DNA of 64,000 nt from Achromobacter veterisilvae (lineage in GTDB: Bacteria > Pseudomonadota > Gammaproteobacteria > Burkholderiales > Burkholderiaceae_B): contig NZ_UFQC01000013.1 of NCBI RefSeq assembly GCF_900496975.1, positions 1 to 64,000 on the forward strand, read 5' to 3'. Shown piece after piece: positions 51,823 through 60,401 of this stretch (within the stretch, counting starts at the first letter, position 1; every line of letters starts with the position of its first letter). The notes under the pieces were generated by a model, which was not told the origin of the DNA, made no database searches, and worked only from the letters and a program-made list of their open reading frames with translations. Both the position numbers and the translations under genes were made by a program.

Positions 51823-52586
51823 CCCCGGGGAGGCGTGCGCACTTCGATGCCGGCCTTTTCCAGGGCCTGGCGTATGCCGTTGGCGAACACCAGGGCGTTG
51901 GGCTGGTCGCCGTGGATGCAGAGGGTGTCCGCCCGCACCGGCACGTCCTTGCCGTCCACCGAACGCACCTTGCCTTCGCGCACCATGCGCACGACCTGCG
52001 CCACCGCCTGGTCCACGTCTTCGATCATCGCGCCGGCGCGCGTGCGCGGCGTGAGCGAACCGTCGTCCTGGTAGGAGCGGTCGGCGAAGACTTCGCTGGC
52101 GGCATCCAGGCCGATGGCGCGGGCCGCGTCGATCAGCTTGCTGCCGGCCAGCCCGTACAGGATCAGCGAGGCATCCACGTCCTTGACGGCCTGGCAGATG
52201 GCGCGCGCCAGGCCTTCGTCCTTGGCCGCCATGTTGTAGAGGGCGCCGTGCGCCTTGACGTGATGCAGCCGCGCGCCCTGCGAGGCGGCGACGCCGGCCA
52301 GCGCCCCGATCTGGTAGACCACGATGTCGTAGGCCTCGTCGGGGCCGATCTGGATGACGCGGCGGCCGAAGCCGGCCAGGTCCTGAAGGCTGGGGTGCGC
52401 GCCCAGCGCCACGCCCTGCTCGAGGGCGGCCGCCACGGTCTTGCGCATGGTGGCCGGATCGCCGCCATGGAAGCCACAGGCGATGTTGGCGGAACTGACG
52501 TATTGCAGCACCGCCGCGTCGTTGCCCATGGTCCAGGCGCCATAGCTTTCGCCCATGTCGCAGTTCAGGTCGATTCGAGTGGTCAT
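51807..52586 (-). CDS. pxpA: 5-oxoprolinase subunit PxpA (LamB/YcsF family)
   Basis: 259 aa beginning RIDLNCDMGESYGAWTMGND, with NIACGFHGGDPATMRKTV, GAHPSLQDLAGFGRRV, HVKAHGALYNMAAKDEGLA and IHGDQPNALVFANGIR, all YcsF-family hallmarks. With PxpB and PxpC it hydrolyses 5-oxoproline to glutamate at the cost of ATP. Third pxp gene in the operon, 13 bp after pxpC. Confidence 0.94.
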   Translation of the reverse strand: MTTRIDLNCDMGESYGAWTMGNDAAVLQYVSSANIACGFHGGDPATMRKTVAAALEQGVALGAHPSLQDLAGFGRRVIQIGPDEAYDIVVYQIGALAGVAASQGARLHHVKAHGALYNMAAKDEGLARAICQAVKDVDASLILYGLAGSKLIDAARAIGLDAASEVFADRSYQDDGSLTPRTRAGAMIEDVDQAVAQVVRMVREGKVRSVDGKDVPVRADTLCIHGDQPNALVFANGIRQALEKAGIEVRTPPRGQARP

Positions 52587-52599
52587 GGCGGTTTCCTTT

Positions 52600-53592
52600 C
52601 TAGGCCAGGAGCGCGCGCAGCGGCGCCAGCGCTTCTTGCAGTTGCGTAAAGGCGCGCTCGCGCTCGCTGTCCAGGCGCTGCGCCTCTTCCAGCCCGATGG
52701 GCTGGAAGCGCAGCGTCTGTCCGGGAGCGCATTGCGCCAGGATGGGCAGGTCCACCGTGGCGATCTGCGCGATCTTGGGATAGCCGCCGGTGGTCTGCCG
52801 GTCGGCCATGAGAATGATGGCTTCGCCGCCCGAGGGCACCTGCACGGTGCCGAAGCAGGCGGCCTCCGACAGCATCTGGCGCGGCTGGCTCATGGACAGC
52901 GCCGGACCCAGCAGGCGGTAGCCCATGCGGTCGGATTGCGGGCTGATGCGGAATTCCGATCCGGCGAAGTCCTGGCGGGAGGCTTCGGAGAATTCGTCCC
53001 AGTGCATGCCCGGCAGGAAGCGGATGGCGTCCCGGCGCTTGGCGCCCAGCGCCGCCGGCAGGTAGACGCGCAATTGCCACAGCGCGTCCTGCAGGGCGTC
53101 CAGGTCGCGGCCGCCGACCAGCGGGGCCCGCAGGGGCACCTGGTCGCCCTTGGCCAGCGCGCGTCCCTGGAAACCGCCGAAGCCGCTGCGCAGATAAGTG
53201 CTTTCGCTGCCCATGACGCGCGGCAGCGCGAAGCCGCCGTGGACCGCCAGGTAGCCGCGCACTCCCGCGGCCGGCCTGGCGCCGAAGGCCAGCGTGTCGC
53301 CGGCCCGCGCGACCAGCGGGCGGTGGATGGGAAGGTCCCGGCCGTTCAGGGTGGCGCCCAGGTCGGCGCCCGCCAGCGCGAAGCACGCCGGCGCGTCGAA
53401 GCGCAGCGTGGGGCCCGTCAGCGTCATTTCCAGCGTGGCGGGGTCGTCCGGGTTGCCCGCCAGCGCGTTGGCCAGCCGGTGCGCGCGTTCGTCCATCGCG
53501 CCCGCGGCGGGAATGCCCTGGTGCTGGTAGCCCTCGCGGCCGCGGTCCTGGAAGCTGGACAGCATGCCGGGCTTGATCACGGTCACGCTCAT
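52600..53592 (-). CDS. pxpC: 5-oxoprolinase subunit PxpC (biotin-dependent carboxyltransferase-like, KipA family)
   Basis: 330 aa. MSVTVIKPGMLSSFQDRGREGYQHQGIPAAGAMDERAHRLANALAGN is the KipA/PxpC start. GGFQGRALAKGDQVPL, FSEASRQDFAGSEFRISPQSDRMGYRL and LMADRQTTGGYPKIAQIATVDLP follow. Its ATG overlaps the pxpB stop (ATGA at 53589-53592), consistent with a PxpBC complex made in fixed ratio. Confidence 0.94.
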   Translation of the reverse strand: MSVTVIKPGMLSSFQDRGREGYQHQGIPAAGAMDERAHRLANALAGNPDDPATLEMTLTGPTLRFDAPACFALAGADLGATLNGRDLPIHRPLVARAGDTLAFGARPAAGVRGYLAVHGGFALPRVMGSESTYLRSGFGGFQGRALAKGDQVPLRAPLVGGRDLDALQDALWQLRVYLPAALGAKRRDAIRFLPGMHWDEFSEASRQDFAGSEFRISPQSDRMGYRLLGPALSMSQPRQMLSEAACFGTVQVPSGGEAIILMADRQTTGGYPKIAQIATVDLPILAQCAPGQTLRFQPIGLEEAQRLDSERERAFTQLQEALAPLRALLA

Positions 53593-54326
53593 CGTCCGGC
53601 CTCCCGGATGCGGTCGAATTCCTCGGGGGTGATGGGCACGAAGCGGACCGAGTCGCCGGGCTGGAGCAGGGCGGCGGGCTCGCGGGCCGGATCGAACATG
53701 GTCAAGGGCGTGGCGCCGATGATGTTCCAGCCGCCGGGCAGGCGGTTCGGGTAGATCACGGTCTGGCGGTTGGCCACCGCCACCGCGCCGGCCGGCACGG
53801 CGGTGCGCGGAGACGGGCGGCGCGGGATGTTCAGTTTTTCGTCGTGCACGCCCAGGTAGGCGTGGCCCGGCGCGAACCCCAGCATGAACACCATGCTGCG
53901 GGGTTGGCTGTGCAGTTCGATGACGCCTTCGGGGGTGAGGCCGGCGGCCCGGGCCACTTCGTCCAGGTCGGGGCCGTGTTCGCCGCCGTAGCAGACGGGG
54001 ATGTCGACTTCGCGGCCGCCCGAGGCGTCGGCGCGGATGCCTTCGGCCAGCAGTTGCCCGATGCGTTCGGCAAGCTGGGCATAGGTGGGGCCGCCGTGCG
54101 CGCCGGGCCGGTAGTGCACGGCCACCGCGACGAACGAGGGCACCACGTCGGTCACGCCGGGAAGCCGCGCGTCGCGCAGCCTGGCGGCGGCGGCCAGACA
54201 GGTCCTGCCCACCGCCGCGTCGATGCGGTCGCCAAAGGAAACGATGAGGCAGCGGTCACCCTGGGGCAGGATGCGCCAGGAGGTTTCGGCCGGAGAAGGG
54301 GGTTCTGATAGGGCGTTCAACGACAC
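53589..54326 (-). CDS. pxpB: 5-oxoprolinase subunit PxpB (KipI family)
   Basis: 245 aa from GTG 54326. Recognisable segments are ILPQGDRCLIVSFGDRIDAAV, DVVPSFVAVAVHYRP, VCYGGEHGPDLDEVARAAGLTPE, VFMLGFAPGHAYLGV and NRLPGGWNIIGATPLTMFDPAREP, all KipI/PxpB. First of the pxpBCA set and 18 bp after the VOC gene on the same strand. Confidence 0.94.
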   Translation of the reverse strand: MSLNALSEPPSPAETSWRILPQGDRCLIVSFGDRIDAAVGRTCLAAAARLRDARLPGVTDVVPSFVAVAVHYRPGAHGGPTYAQLAERIGQLLAEGIRADASGGREVDIPVCYGGEHGPDLDEVARAAGLTPEGVIELHSQPRSMVFMLGFAPGHAYLGVHDEKLNIPRRPSPRTAVPAGAVAVANRQTVIYPNRLPGGWNIIGATPLTMFDPAREPAALLQPGDSVRFVPITPEEFDRIREAGR

Positions 54327-54344
54327 GAAACCTGTAGGACGGAT

Positions 54345-54776
54345 TTACTTGGCGAACAACGAATCCATATTCTTGAACGCCTTGAACTCCAGCGCATTGC
54401 CCGACGGATCCAGGAAGAACATGGTGGCCTGTTCACCGACCTCGCCCTTGAACCGGATGTAGGGCTCGATGACGAATTCAGTGCCGGCGTCGGTCAGGCG
54501 CTGGGCCATGGCCTCCCATTGTTCCATGGAAAGCACCGCGCCGAAATGGCGCACGGGCACATTATGCGAATCCACGGCGCTGGTGGCGCGGTGGCCGCAT
54601 TCGCTGGGTGCCAGGTGCGCCACGATCTGGTGGCCGTAGAAGTTGAAATCGATCCATTCGGGCGAGCTGCGGCCCTCCGGACAGCCCAGTTTTTCGCCAT
54701 AGAAGGCGCGGGCTTCGGCCAGGTCGCGGACCGGGAAGGCCAGGTGGAACGGCGGCAGGTTGGTTTGAGCGGTCAT
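54345..54776 (-). CDS. VOC (glyoxalase/extradiol dioxygenase fold) family protein
   Basis: 143 aa from ATG 54776 (CGGAGC upstream). Two beta-alpha-beta-beta-beta modules are visible: [52 protein letters not shown] N-terminal half with metal-site His, and a C-terminal half ending [18 protein letters not shown] with the metal-site Glu. Family members include lactoylglutathione lyase-like and predicted dioxygenases. Placed directly before pxpB, it may handle a related cyclic metabolite; the substrate is unknown. Confidence 0.87.
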   Translation of the reverse strand: MTAQTNLPPFHLAFPVRDLAEARAFYGEKLGCPEGRSSPEWIDFNFYGHQIVAHLAPSECGHRATSAVDSHNVPVRHFGAVLSMEQWEAMAQRLTDAGTEFVIEPYIRFKGEVGEQATMFFLDPSGNALEFKAFKNMDSLFAK

Positions 54777-54867
54777 GAAAAGCTCCGGGACAAAAAGTGA
54801 CGATGGGATTGCGGACCGCCGCGAGCGCGGGCTGGCCTTGGCACCAGCCGCTATTTTATTAATTGTT

Positions 54868-54887
54868 TTTTTGATCAAAAAACGATA
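54868..54887. promoter_or_regulatory. AT-rich dyad in the LysR/VOC divergent promoter
   Basis: GTTTTTTTGATCAAAAAAC is a near-perfect palindrome centred on TGATCA in the 143-bp spacer between the LysR gene and the VOC-pxpBCA operon. Position and symmetry suit a LysR-type binding site; nothing else in the spacer does. Confidence 0.5.
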
Positions 54888-54919
54888 TTTTTTGTGTCTT
54901 AGCATCGAAAAAATTGATC

Positions 54920-55801
54920 GTGATCAAAGAATTCAAGACCTTTATCGCGGTGGCGCGCGACGGCACCTTTACCGGCGCGGGGGCCCAACTGGGCCTGACC
55001 CAGTCCGCCGTCAGCGCCCAGATCAAGCGCCTGGAGGAATACCTGGGCGTGGCGCTGTTCGACCGCGGCGCGCGGGCGGCGGTGCTGAACGCCAATGGCC
55101 GCGAGATGCTGCCGCAGGCGGAAGAACTGGTCGCCATGGCCGAGCGCATGGCGGCCACGGCCGGGGCCGGCCATGTGAGCGGGTCGCTGCGGATCGGGGC
55201 CATCGCCTCGGTGCAGCAGGATCTGCTGGTGCGCGCCCTGGGCGAGTTCCGCGCGGTCTATCCCGATGTCCGCGTGCGCGTCGTGCCGGGCGTGTCGCTG
55301 TCGCTGCTGGGGCAGGTGGACGCGGGCGAGGTGGACATGGCCATGATGATCCGGCCGCCCTTCACCCTGCCGCCGGAACTGGGGTGGCAGCCGCTGCTGC
55401 GCGAGGAAGTGGTGCTGGCGATGCCGGCATCGATGGAGCCGGCGCCGTGGCGCGAGTTGCTGGCGGCGCAGCCGTTCATCCGCTACGACCGGGCGTCGTT
55501 CGGCGGGCGGGTGGTGGACCTGTTCCTGAAGAAGCAGCGCATCGCGGTGCACGAAGCGGTGGAGCTGGACGAGATCGAGGCCATCGCCAATATGGTGCGG
55601 CACGGGCTGGGCGTGGCGTTGCTGCCGCGGTTGCGGGGGCTGGACCTGGACGGGTTGCGCCTGGTGTCCCTGGGCGAGGCGGCGTTCTACCGGGAGATCG
55701 GGATCATCGGGCGGCTGCCGTTCGATGCGGGGAGCGTGGGGGGCAAGATGGCGGAATGCCTGGCGCGCGCGGCCTCCGAATCCGATTCTGCGCGCGGCTA
55801 G
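54920..55801 (+). CDS. LysR family transcriptional regulator
   Basis: About 293 aa from GTG 54920; TTG 54914 is also in frame, and neither has a visible ribosome site. [45 protein letters not shown] at the N-terminus, with [11 protein letters not shown] as recognition part. Effector domain: [57 protein letters not shown]. It is divergent from the VOC-pxpBCA operon and likely its activator. The spacer is AT-rich (TTTTTTGATCAAAAAACG near 54869-54886), a good LysR-box candidate. Confidence 0.88.
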   Translation: MIKEFKTFIAVARDGTFTGAGAQLGLTQSAVSAQIKRLEEYLGVALFDRGARAAVLNANGREMLPQAEELVAMAERMAATAGAGHVSGSLRIGAIASVQQDLLVRALGEFRAVYPDVRVRVVPGVSLSLLGQVDAGEVDMAMMIRPPFTLPPELGWQPLLREEVVLAMPASMEPAPWRELLAAQPFIRYDRASFGGRVVDLFLKKQRIAVHEAVELDEIEAIANMVRHGLGVALLPRLRGLDLDGLRLVSLGEAAFYREIGIIGRLPFDAGSVGGKMAECLARAASESDSARG

Positions 55802-55920
55802 TTCTTGCGCTTGCGCCAAAGGTAGAGGCCGCTGCCCAGGATCGCGATCGCGGCCAGGTCCAGCGCGGCCCAGATCAGGGTGACGACCCCCAGGAGATTG
55901 TGGAGGTCCAGCCATTTCAG
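55798..55920 (-). pseudogene. Remnant of a PepSY-associated TM helix protein
   Basis: Minus-strand frame reading LKWLDLHNLLGVVTLIWAALD, then [19 protein letters not shown] and a stop shared with the end of the LysR gene. The first part matches the DLHN-LxG helix of PepSY_TM proteins, the second their final helix, with several hundred codons missing between. No start codon precedes it. PepSY proteins usually follow siderophore receptor genes, exactly where this fragment sits after the TonB receptor, so it looks like an internally deleted operon member. Confidence 0.65.
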
Positions 55921-55990
55921 GCGCGGGGCGCCGCCGCCCGCGCGGACGCGGCGTCCGGCGCGGGCGAGGGGCCGCCGGCGGACAGCCGCA

Positions 55991-58444
55991 CTAGAACTCC
56001 GCGGTCACGGACAGCAGGACCGTGCGCGGCGCCGCCACCGTCAGGCCTTCACGCGCGGCCGACAGCCAGTAGTGCTTGTTGAACACGTTCTCCACCGTCG
56101 CCCGCAAGGTCACCGGCGTGCCGTTGATGTTCATCGCATAGCGCGCGCCGACGTCGTAGCGGGTCCAGCTCGGCAGTTGCTGCGTGTTCGCCGCATCGAC
56201 GTATTGCGTGCTGGTGCGCAGCACACGCGCCATCAGGGTCAGGCCTTCCACGAAAGGCGTATCCCATTCCGCCGCGGCGTTGAACTGCCAGCGCGGCACG
56301 GCGGGCGCGACGTGGCCGTCGTTCACGCCGCCCTCCGTCTTGGTCAGGACACCGGCGGTGTAGGCCACGCCGCCCAAGAGCCGCACGCGGCGCACCGGCT
56401 CGCCCTGCACCAGGAATTCCAGGCCGCGGTTGCGCTGCCTGCCGGCGGCCTGGTAGCGCATCGTATCCGGGTCCAGGTAGGCGCTGGGCTGTTCGATCTG
56501 GAATGCGCTCAGGGTGGTCGCAACGGTGCCGAAGTCGTACTTGACGCCGACTTCATATTGCTTGGATACGTCGGGCTTGAAAGTTTCGCCGGCATTCGCG
56601 GCTTCGGCCGGGGCCGTGCCGCCCTGGCTCAAACCCTCGATGTAGTTGCCGTACAGCGCCAGTTCCCGGGTCGGCCTCACCGTCAGCGCGATCGCCGGCG
56701 TGACGGCCGATTTGCCGTAGTCCGATACGCGGTCGCCCGTGGCGGGGTTGTAGTTCACCGACTGCACGCGCTGCTGGCGCAGGCCGCCGGTCAACTGCAC
56801 CGCGCCGTCCAGTGCCGAAAGGGTGTCGGCCAGCGCAACGCTGTACAGCCGCGTTTCGCTGGTCTTGCCCAGGTCGCTGGGCTTGGGGATGGACGGTTTG
56901 GCCAGGTCGGCGGGATGGTACAGGTCGGAGAACACCGTGCTGGAGGAGCGCACGCGCGCCGACGAATAGTCGATATCGAGGAAGCTGGCCGACAGCACGG
57001 GCTCGTGCTTGATCGGGCCGGTATCGAAGCGGCCGCGGATGCCGACTTCGCCGGTCTTGCTCCACAGTTTTTCGTTCAGGCGCGCGGGGATGGAGCCGAT
57101 CATGCCGTCCGAGTCGAGCATCAGCCAGGTGGTCTGCAGGCTTTCGAAGTCGTGCTTGCGCGCACCCAGCGCGCCGTACACGGTCCAGTCGTCGGAGAGG
57201 TCGTATTCCGCGCGCACGTCGCCGGTCCACTCCTTCGCCTTCCAGTAGGTCCAGTCGGGGAAGAAGTTGCGCTTCGGATCCGGCGCATGGCCGATGTCCT
57301 CGCCCGGGGAGGGCGGGAACAGCAGGCCGCTGCGCGCGTCGGTCACGCGGTTCTGGTAGTTGATGTCGCCCTCGATGCGGAAGCGGTTGCCGCGATAATC
57401 CAGCCCGAGCGAGAAGGCGCCCATGTCTTCGCCGGCGCCGGAGATGTTCATATCGCCGCCGCTGCGCAGCGCGTTCAGGCGCACGCCGGCGCGCTGGTCT
57501 TCGCCGAACCGGCGCGCGATGTCCGCCTGCACGCCGAACTGGTTGTTCTCGATATAGGAAAGCGTGACGCGGTTCAGCGGGTCGGCGCCGGCGCGCTTGG
57601 GCACCAGGTTGATCGAGCCGCCGACCGAACCGAACGGCGCCATGCCGTTGAGCAGCGCGTTGGGGCCGCGCAGCACCTCGACGCGCTCGATGCCGATCAG
57701 CGAGGTGGAGTTGCGCGGGGAGATGCCGTAGAGGCCGTTGTAGGCAACGTCGTAATTGAACAGCGTAAAGCCGCGGATATTGAATTCGTCGCGGCCCGCG
57801 CCGCGCGAATAGGTGTTGCGCACCGAGGGGTCGTTCACCAGGACGTCGCCGATGTTCTGCGCCTGCTGGTCCTCGATCAGCTTGGACGTGTACGACGTCA
57901 CGCTGAAGGGGGTGTCGAGGAAGTCCCTGTCGCCGAGCAGGCCGATCCTGGCTCCGCGCGCCACCTCGCCGCCGGGGTAGGGCTCGGCCGCGGCGGCGGC
58001 CGAGCCGGTGACCAGCACGGCGGGCAGGGTGGTTTCGGCAGCCGCGGGCGCGGGCCGCAGCGAGTAGCCGCCGTCGGCCCGGCGCACGGCTTGCAGGCCG
58101 GTGCTGCCAAGCAGTATCCGGAAGGCGGCGTCGACGGTATACGCGCCGCGCACCCCGGGGCTGGTCTTGCCGGCCGTCATGTCCGCGGGCACGCTGAGAA
58201 GAATGTTGGCCTGGTCCGCGAAGCGGCTCAAAGCGCCCGCCAGGGGGCCGGCGGGAACGTCGTAGGCATGGACGGCGGCCGCGGCAGCGCGCTCGGCGGC
58301 TTGCGCATAGGCCGTGCCGACGGCCGCGCCCGTCATCAGGATCGCGCCGAGCAGGGCCTTGCGCACTATGCGGTTCACGGCGACGGGGCGCGGCAATAGG
58401 GAGGGGGACAACCCCGGGTGGGCATGGTGCTGCAGGCGGCGCAT
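55991..58444 (-). CDS. TonB-dependent siderophore receptor with N-terminal STN signalling domain
   Basis: 817 aa from ATG 58444, which has AAGGAA upstream. Order: signal peptide (ALLGAILMTGAAVGTAYAQA, about 28-48), STN domain (about 60-120, YDVPAGPLAGALSRFADQANILL), TonB-box region, plug (IEDQQAQNIGDVLVNDPSVRN, VEVLRGPNALLNGMAPFGSVGGSINLVPKR) and a beta-barrel ending RTVLLSVTAEF with the terminal Phe. The STN domain contacts FecR to start sigma-factor signalling, and fecR and fecI lie just upstream. It imports a ferric siderophore; which one is not evident. Confidence 0.94.
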   Translation of the reverse strand: MRRLQHHAHPGLSPSLLPRPVAVNRIVRKALLGAILMTGAAVGTAYAQAAERAAAAAVHAYDVPAGPLAGALSRFADQANILLSVPADMTAGKTSPGVRGAYTVDAAFRILLGSTGLQAVRRADGGYSLRPAPAAAETTLPAVLVTGSAAAAAEPYPGGEVARGARIGLLGDRDFLDTPFSVTSYTSKLIEDQQAQNIGDVLVNDPSVRNTYSRGAGRDEFNIRGFTLFNYDVAYNGLYGISPRNSTSLIGIERVEVLRGPNALLNGMAPFGSVGGSINLVPKRAGADPLNRVTLSYIENNQFGVQADIARRFGEDQRAGVRLNALRSGGDMNISGAGEDMGAFSLGLDYRGNRFRIEGDINYQNRVTDARSGLLFPPSPGEDIGHAPDPKRNFFPDWTYWKAKEWTGDVRAEYDLSDDWTVYGALGARKHDFESLQTTWLMLDSDGMIGSIPARLNEKLWSKTGEVGIRGRFDTGPIKHEPVLSASFLDIDYSSARVRSSSTVFSDLYHPADLAKPSIPKPSDLGKTSETRLYSVALADTLSALDGAVQLTGGLRQQRVQSVNYNPATGDRVSDYGKSAVTPAIALTVRPTRELALYGNYIEGLSQGGTAPAEAANAGETFKPDVSKQYEVGVKYDFGTVATTLSAFQIEQPSAYLDPDTMRYQAAGRQRNRGLEFLVQGEPVRRVRLLGGVAYTAGVLTKTEGGVNDGHVAPAVPRWQFNAAAEWDTPFVEGLTLMARVLRTSTQYVDAANTQQLPSWTRYDVGARYAMNINGTPVTLRATVENVFNKHYWLSAAREGLTVAAPRTVLLSVTAEF

Positions 58445-58594
58445 GGGGCGGCTTTCCTTGTAATGGGGGTGGGCAAGGAGAGGTCCACCGCTGGCAGGCG
58501 CGGGGCATGGGCCGGCCGTCCCGGACGGGTATTGCCGCACGGGCGCGGCGCGTGTCCGCGGGGTCCTCTTCCCCTGTTAATCGAACGAGCAGCG

Positions 58595-58623
58595 GAAAAG
58601 CGAACCGCGGTGCGAAGATTTTC
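58595..58623 (-). promoter_or_regulatory. Candidate FecI-type ECF promoter of the receptor gene
   Basis: On the minus strand GAAAAT (58623-58618) and CTTTTC (58600-58595) are 17 bp apart. This is a partial match to the FecI promoter (GGAAAT, 17 bp, TCCTTT) in the 239-bp gap between fecR and the receptor gene. It would leave a leader of about 140 nt. Weak evidence; the separate gap itself argues for a dedicated promoter. Confidence 0.3.
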
Positions 58624-58683
58624 TGGAGGACTGGCGGCCTGGGGCGAGGCCGCGGACGAAAACGGGGAGCCCGGCGGGCGCGC

Positions 58684-59694
58684 TTACCTGGGTTCGAGCG
58701 TCACCCACCACGGCAGCGTGCGCTGGACGCGTATCGGCAGATCCCGTTCGAGCATGGCCAGCGTGCGGTCCCTGTCGTTGGCCGGATAGCGGCCAACGAC
58801 GCGCAGGCCGGCGACGCGGGGATCGACGCCCGTATACCCGGCGTGATAGCGCCCCAACTCCGCGATGAGGTCGGCGAGGGACAGGTTCTCCGCCAGGATC
58901 ACGCCGCGAGACCAGGCTTCGCGCGCCGGATCGGCCGGGGCGGCCGCGGAGATGCCGTCGGCGGTGAAACGCATTTGTTCCCCGGCGCGGACGAGCGCGG
59001 CGCGGCCGGCAAGGTTCTGGATGCGCACCTGCCCGCCATAGACCGCCAACAGGACATCGTCTTCCGTCTGCCTGACGGTGAAGCGAGTGCCCAGCGCCTG
59101 CAGCCGGCCAAAGCGGGTATCGACGAAGAAGGGCCGCTGCCGGGCATCCCTGCCGGTTTCGATGAGGATTTCGCCGCTGGCCAGCGTCACCAGGCGGCGA
59201 TCCTGGTTGAAATGGACATCGATGGCGCTGCGGGTGTTGAGCCAGACGCGGGTGTCGTCGGCCAGGAGGATGTCGCGCTGTTCGCCGATGCCGGTGGCAT
59301 AGTCGGACCGCCAGGCGGTGACGACGGCGGGCAAGGGGGTGAGCCGCCAGGACAGCCAGCCCAGGATGCCCACGCCGCCCAGCGCCAGGACGCGGCCGGC
59401 GGCCTGGCGGCGCGACGGCGCGCGGCGGGAAGCGACCTGTACCGCTTTCTCGGCGGCTTCGCGTTCGCCGTCGGCGCGAAAAAGGGCGAAGCGCCGGCTG
59501 ACCGCCTCGACGTGCGCCCAGGCCCGGCTATGTTCCGGCCGCGCGTCCAGCCAGCGTTGCCAGGCGGCGCGCTGCCGCGGGCCGGTTTCGGCATCCTGCA
59601 AGACCGCATACCACTCGGCCGCCACTTTCAGGCTTTCATAGTCCGCTTGCGCCGGGAGGTCGTCCGCCAGGGCCGGCCGGGGTGCCGCCGCCAT
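58684..59694 (-). CDS. fecR: FecR family anti-sigma/sigma regulator
   Basis: 336 aa from ATG 59694, 2 bp after the sigma-factor stop. The N-terminal cytoplasmic anti-sigma domain (AAEWYAVLQDAETGPRQRAAWQRWLDARPEHSRAWAHVE) keeps the W-rich FecR pattern. One TM helix lies at about 105-125 (VLALGGVGILGWLSWRL). The periplasmic FecR domain (ATGIGEQRDILLADDTRVWLNTRSAIDVHF, GEILIETG) and a C-terminal STN-like part (DPRVAGLRVVGRYPANDRDRTLAML) contact the receptor. It carries the siderophore signal across the inner membrane. Confidence 0.93.
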   Translation of the reverse strand: MAAAPRPALADDLPAQADYESLKVAAEWYAVLQDAETGPRQRAAWQRWLDARPEHSRAWAHVEAVSRRFALFRADGEREAAEKAVQVASRRAPSRRQAAGRVLALGGVGILGWLSWRLTPLPAVVTAWRSDYATGIGEQRDILLADDTRVWLNTRSAIDVHFNQDRRLVTLASGEILIETGRDARQRPFFVDTRFGRLQALGTRFTVRQTEDDVLLAVYGGQVRIQNLAGRAALVRAGEQMRFTADGISAAAPADPAREAWSRGVILAENLSLADLIAELGRYHAGYTGVDPRVAGLRVVGRYPANDRDRTLAMLERDLPIRVQRTLPWWVTLEPR

Positions 59695-59696
59695 GG

Positions 59697-60224
59697 CTAG
59701 GGCGCCAGCCCGGCGTCGATCAGCGCGAGATGCAGCATGGCCTGGGCCAGGTACTTCTGCACCATGCGCAGGGACACGCCCATCCGGTCGGCGATCTCCC
59801 GGGTGGACAGTCCATGTATCTGGGCCTGGATGAAGGCCGAACGCACTTTTTCCGGCAGGCGGCCGAGCCATTCGCCGACTTCCATCAGGGTTTCGATCAC
59901 CAGCGCCTGGTGTTCAGGCGAAGGCGCGTAGGCTTCAGGCTGGGCCGCCAGGCTTTCCAGCCAGGCCTGTTCCACTTCCCGCCGCCGCCAGAGATCAGTG
60001 CACAACCCTTGCGCCATGGTGCGCAGATAGGCCCGCGCGGCCCCCGCGGTGGCAAAACCCTCGGGCGCCGGCCTGAGGATCAGGCGCAGGAAGGCATCGT
60101 GCGCCAGATCGGCGGCGTCCGCGGCGTTGCCCAGCCGCCGCCGCAGCCATCCCAGCAGCCAGCCGTGATGATCGCTGTATAGAGCGTGCAGATCTTGCTG
60201 CACGGGGAGATCGGCGGCGGACAT
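59697..60224 (-). CDS. fecI: FecI-type ECF sigma factor
   Basis: A 175-aa iron-starvation sigma factor: region 2 (LYSDHHGWLLGWLRRRLGNAADAADLAHDAFLRLI; AYLRTMAQGLCTDLWRRR) and region 4 (LPEKVRSAFIQAQIHGLSTREIADRMGVSLRMVQKYLAQAM). It is coupled to fecR (2-bp gap) and directs transcription of the receptor gene. A Fur-like sequence lies 40-65 bp upstream, as expected for iron repression. Confidence 0.94.
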   Translation of the reverse strand: MSAADLPVQQDLHALYSDHHGWLLGWLRRRLGNAADAADLAHDAFLRLILRPAPEGFATAGAARAYLRTMAQGLCTDLWRRREVEQAWLESLAAQPEAYAPSPEHQALVIETLMEVGEWLGRLPEKVRSAFIQAQIHGLSTREIADRMGVSLRMVQKYLAQAMLHLALIDAGLAP

Positions 60225-60264
60225 CGGACGGACCCAGGCGCGATAGGCACGCCAAATTCAAGAT

Positions 60265-60290
60265 GGATAGGAATGGTTATCGTTTATAAC
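60265..60290 (-). promoter_or_regulatory. Fur-box-like sequence upstream of fecI
   Basis: On the minus strand ACGATAACCATTCCTATCC resembles the Fur consensus (GATAATGATAATCATTATC), with matching GATAA, CATT and TATC elements. The region is AT-rich and 41-66 bp before the fecI start. Fur repression of fecI is the usual arrangement. Confidence 0.55.
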
Positions 60291-60355
60291 TGAAGTCCGC
60301 GGCATTGCGCAATGCGGATAAGCGCCGGGCCCGCGCGGGGAATGGGCGCGGCAGC

Positions 60356-60380
60356 AAAAAGGGCCCGCTTTCGCGGGCCC
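60356..60380 (-). terminator. Rho-independent terminator of serA
   Basis: GGGCCCGC (60361-60368) pairs with GCGGGCCC (60373-60380) around TTTC, and on the minus strand five Us follow (60360-60356). It lies 21 bp beyond the serA stop. Confidence 0.92.
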
Positions 60381-60401
60381 CTCTGCCATGCCGGAACAGA
60401 T

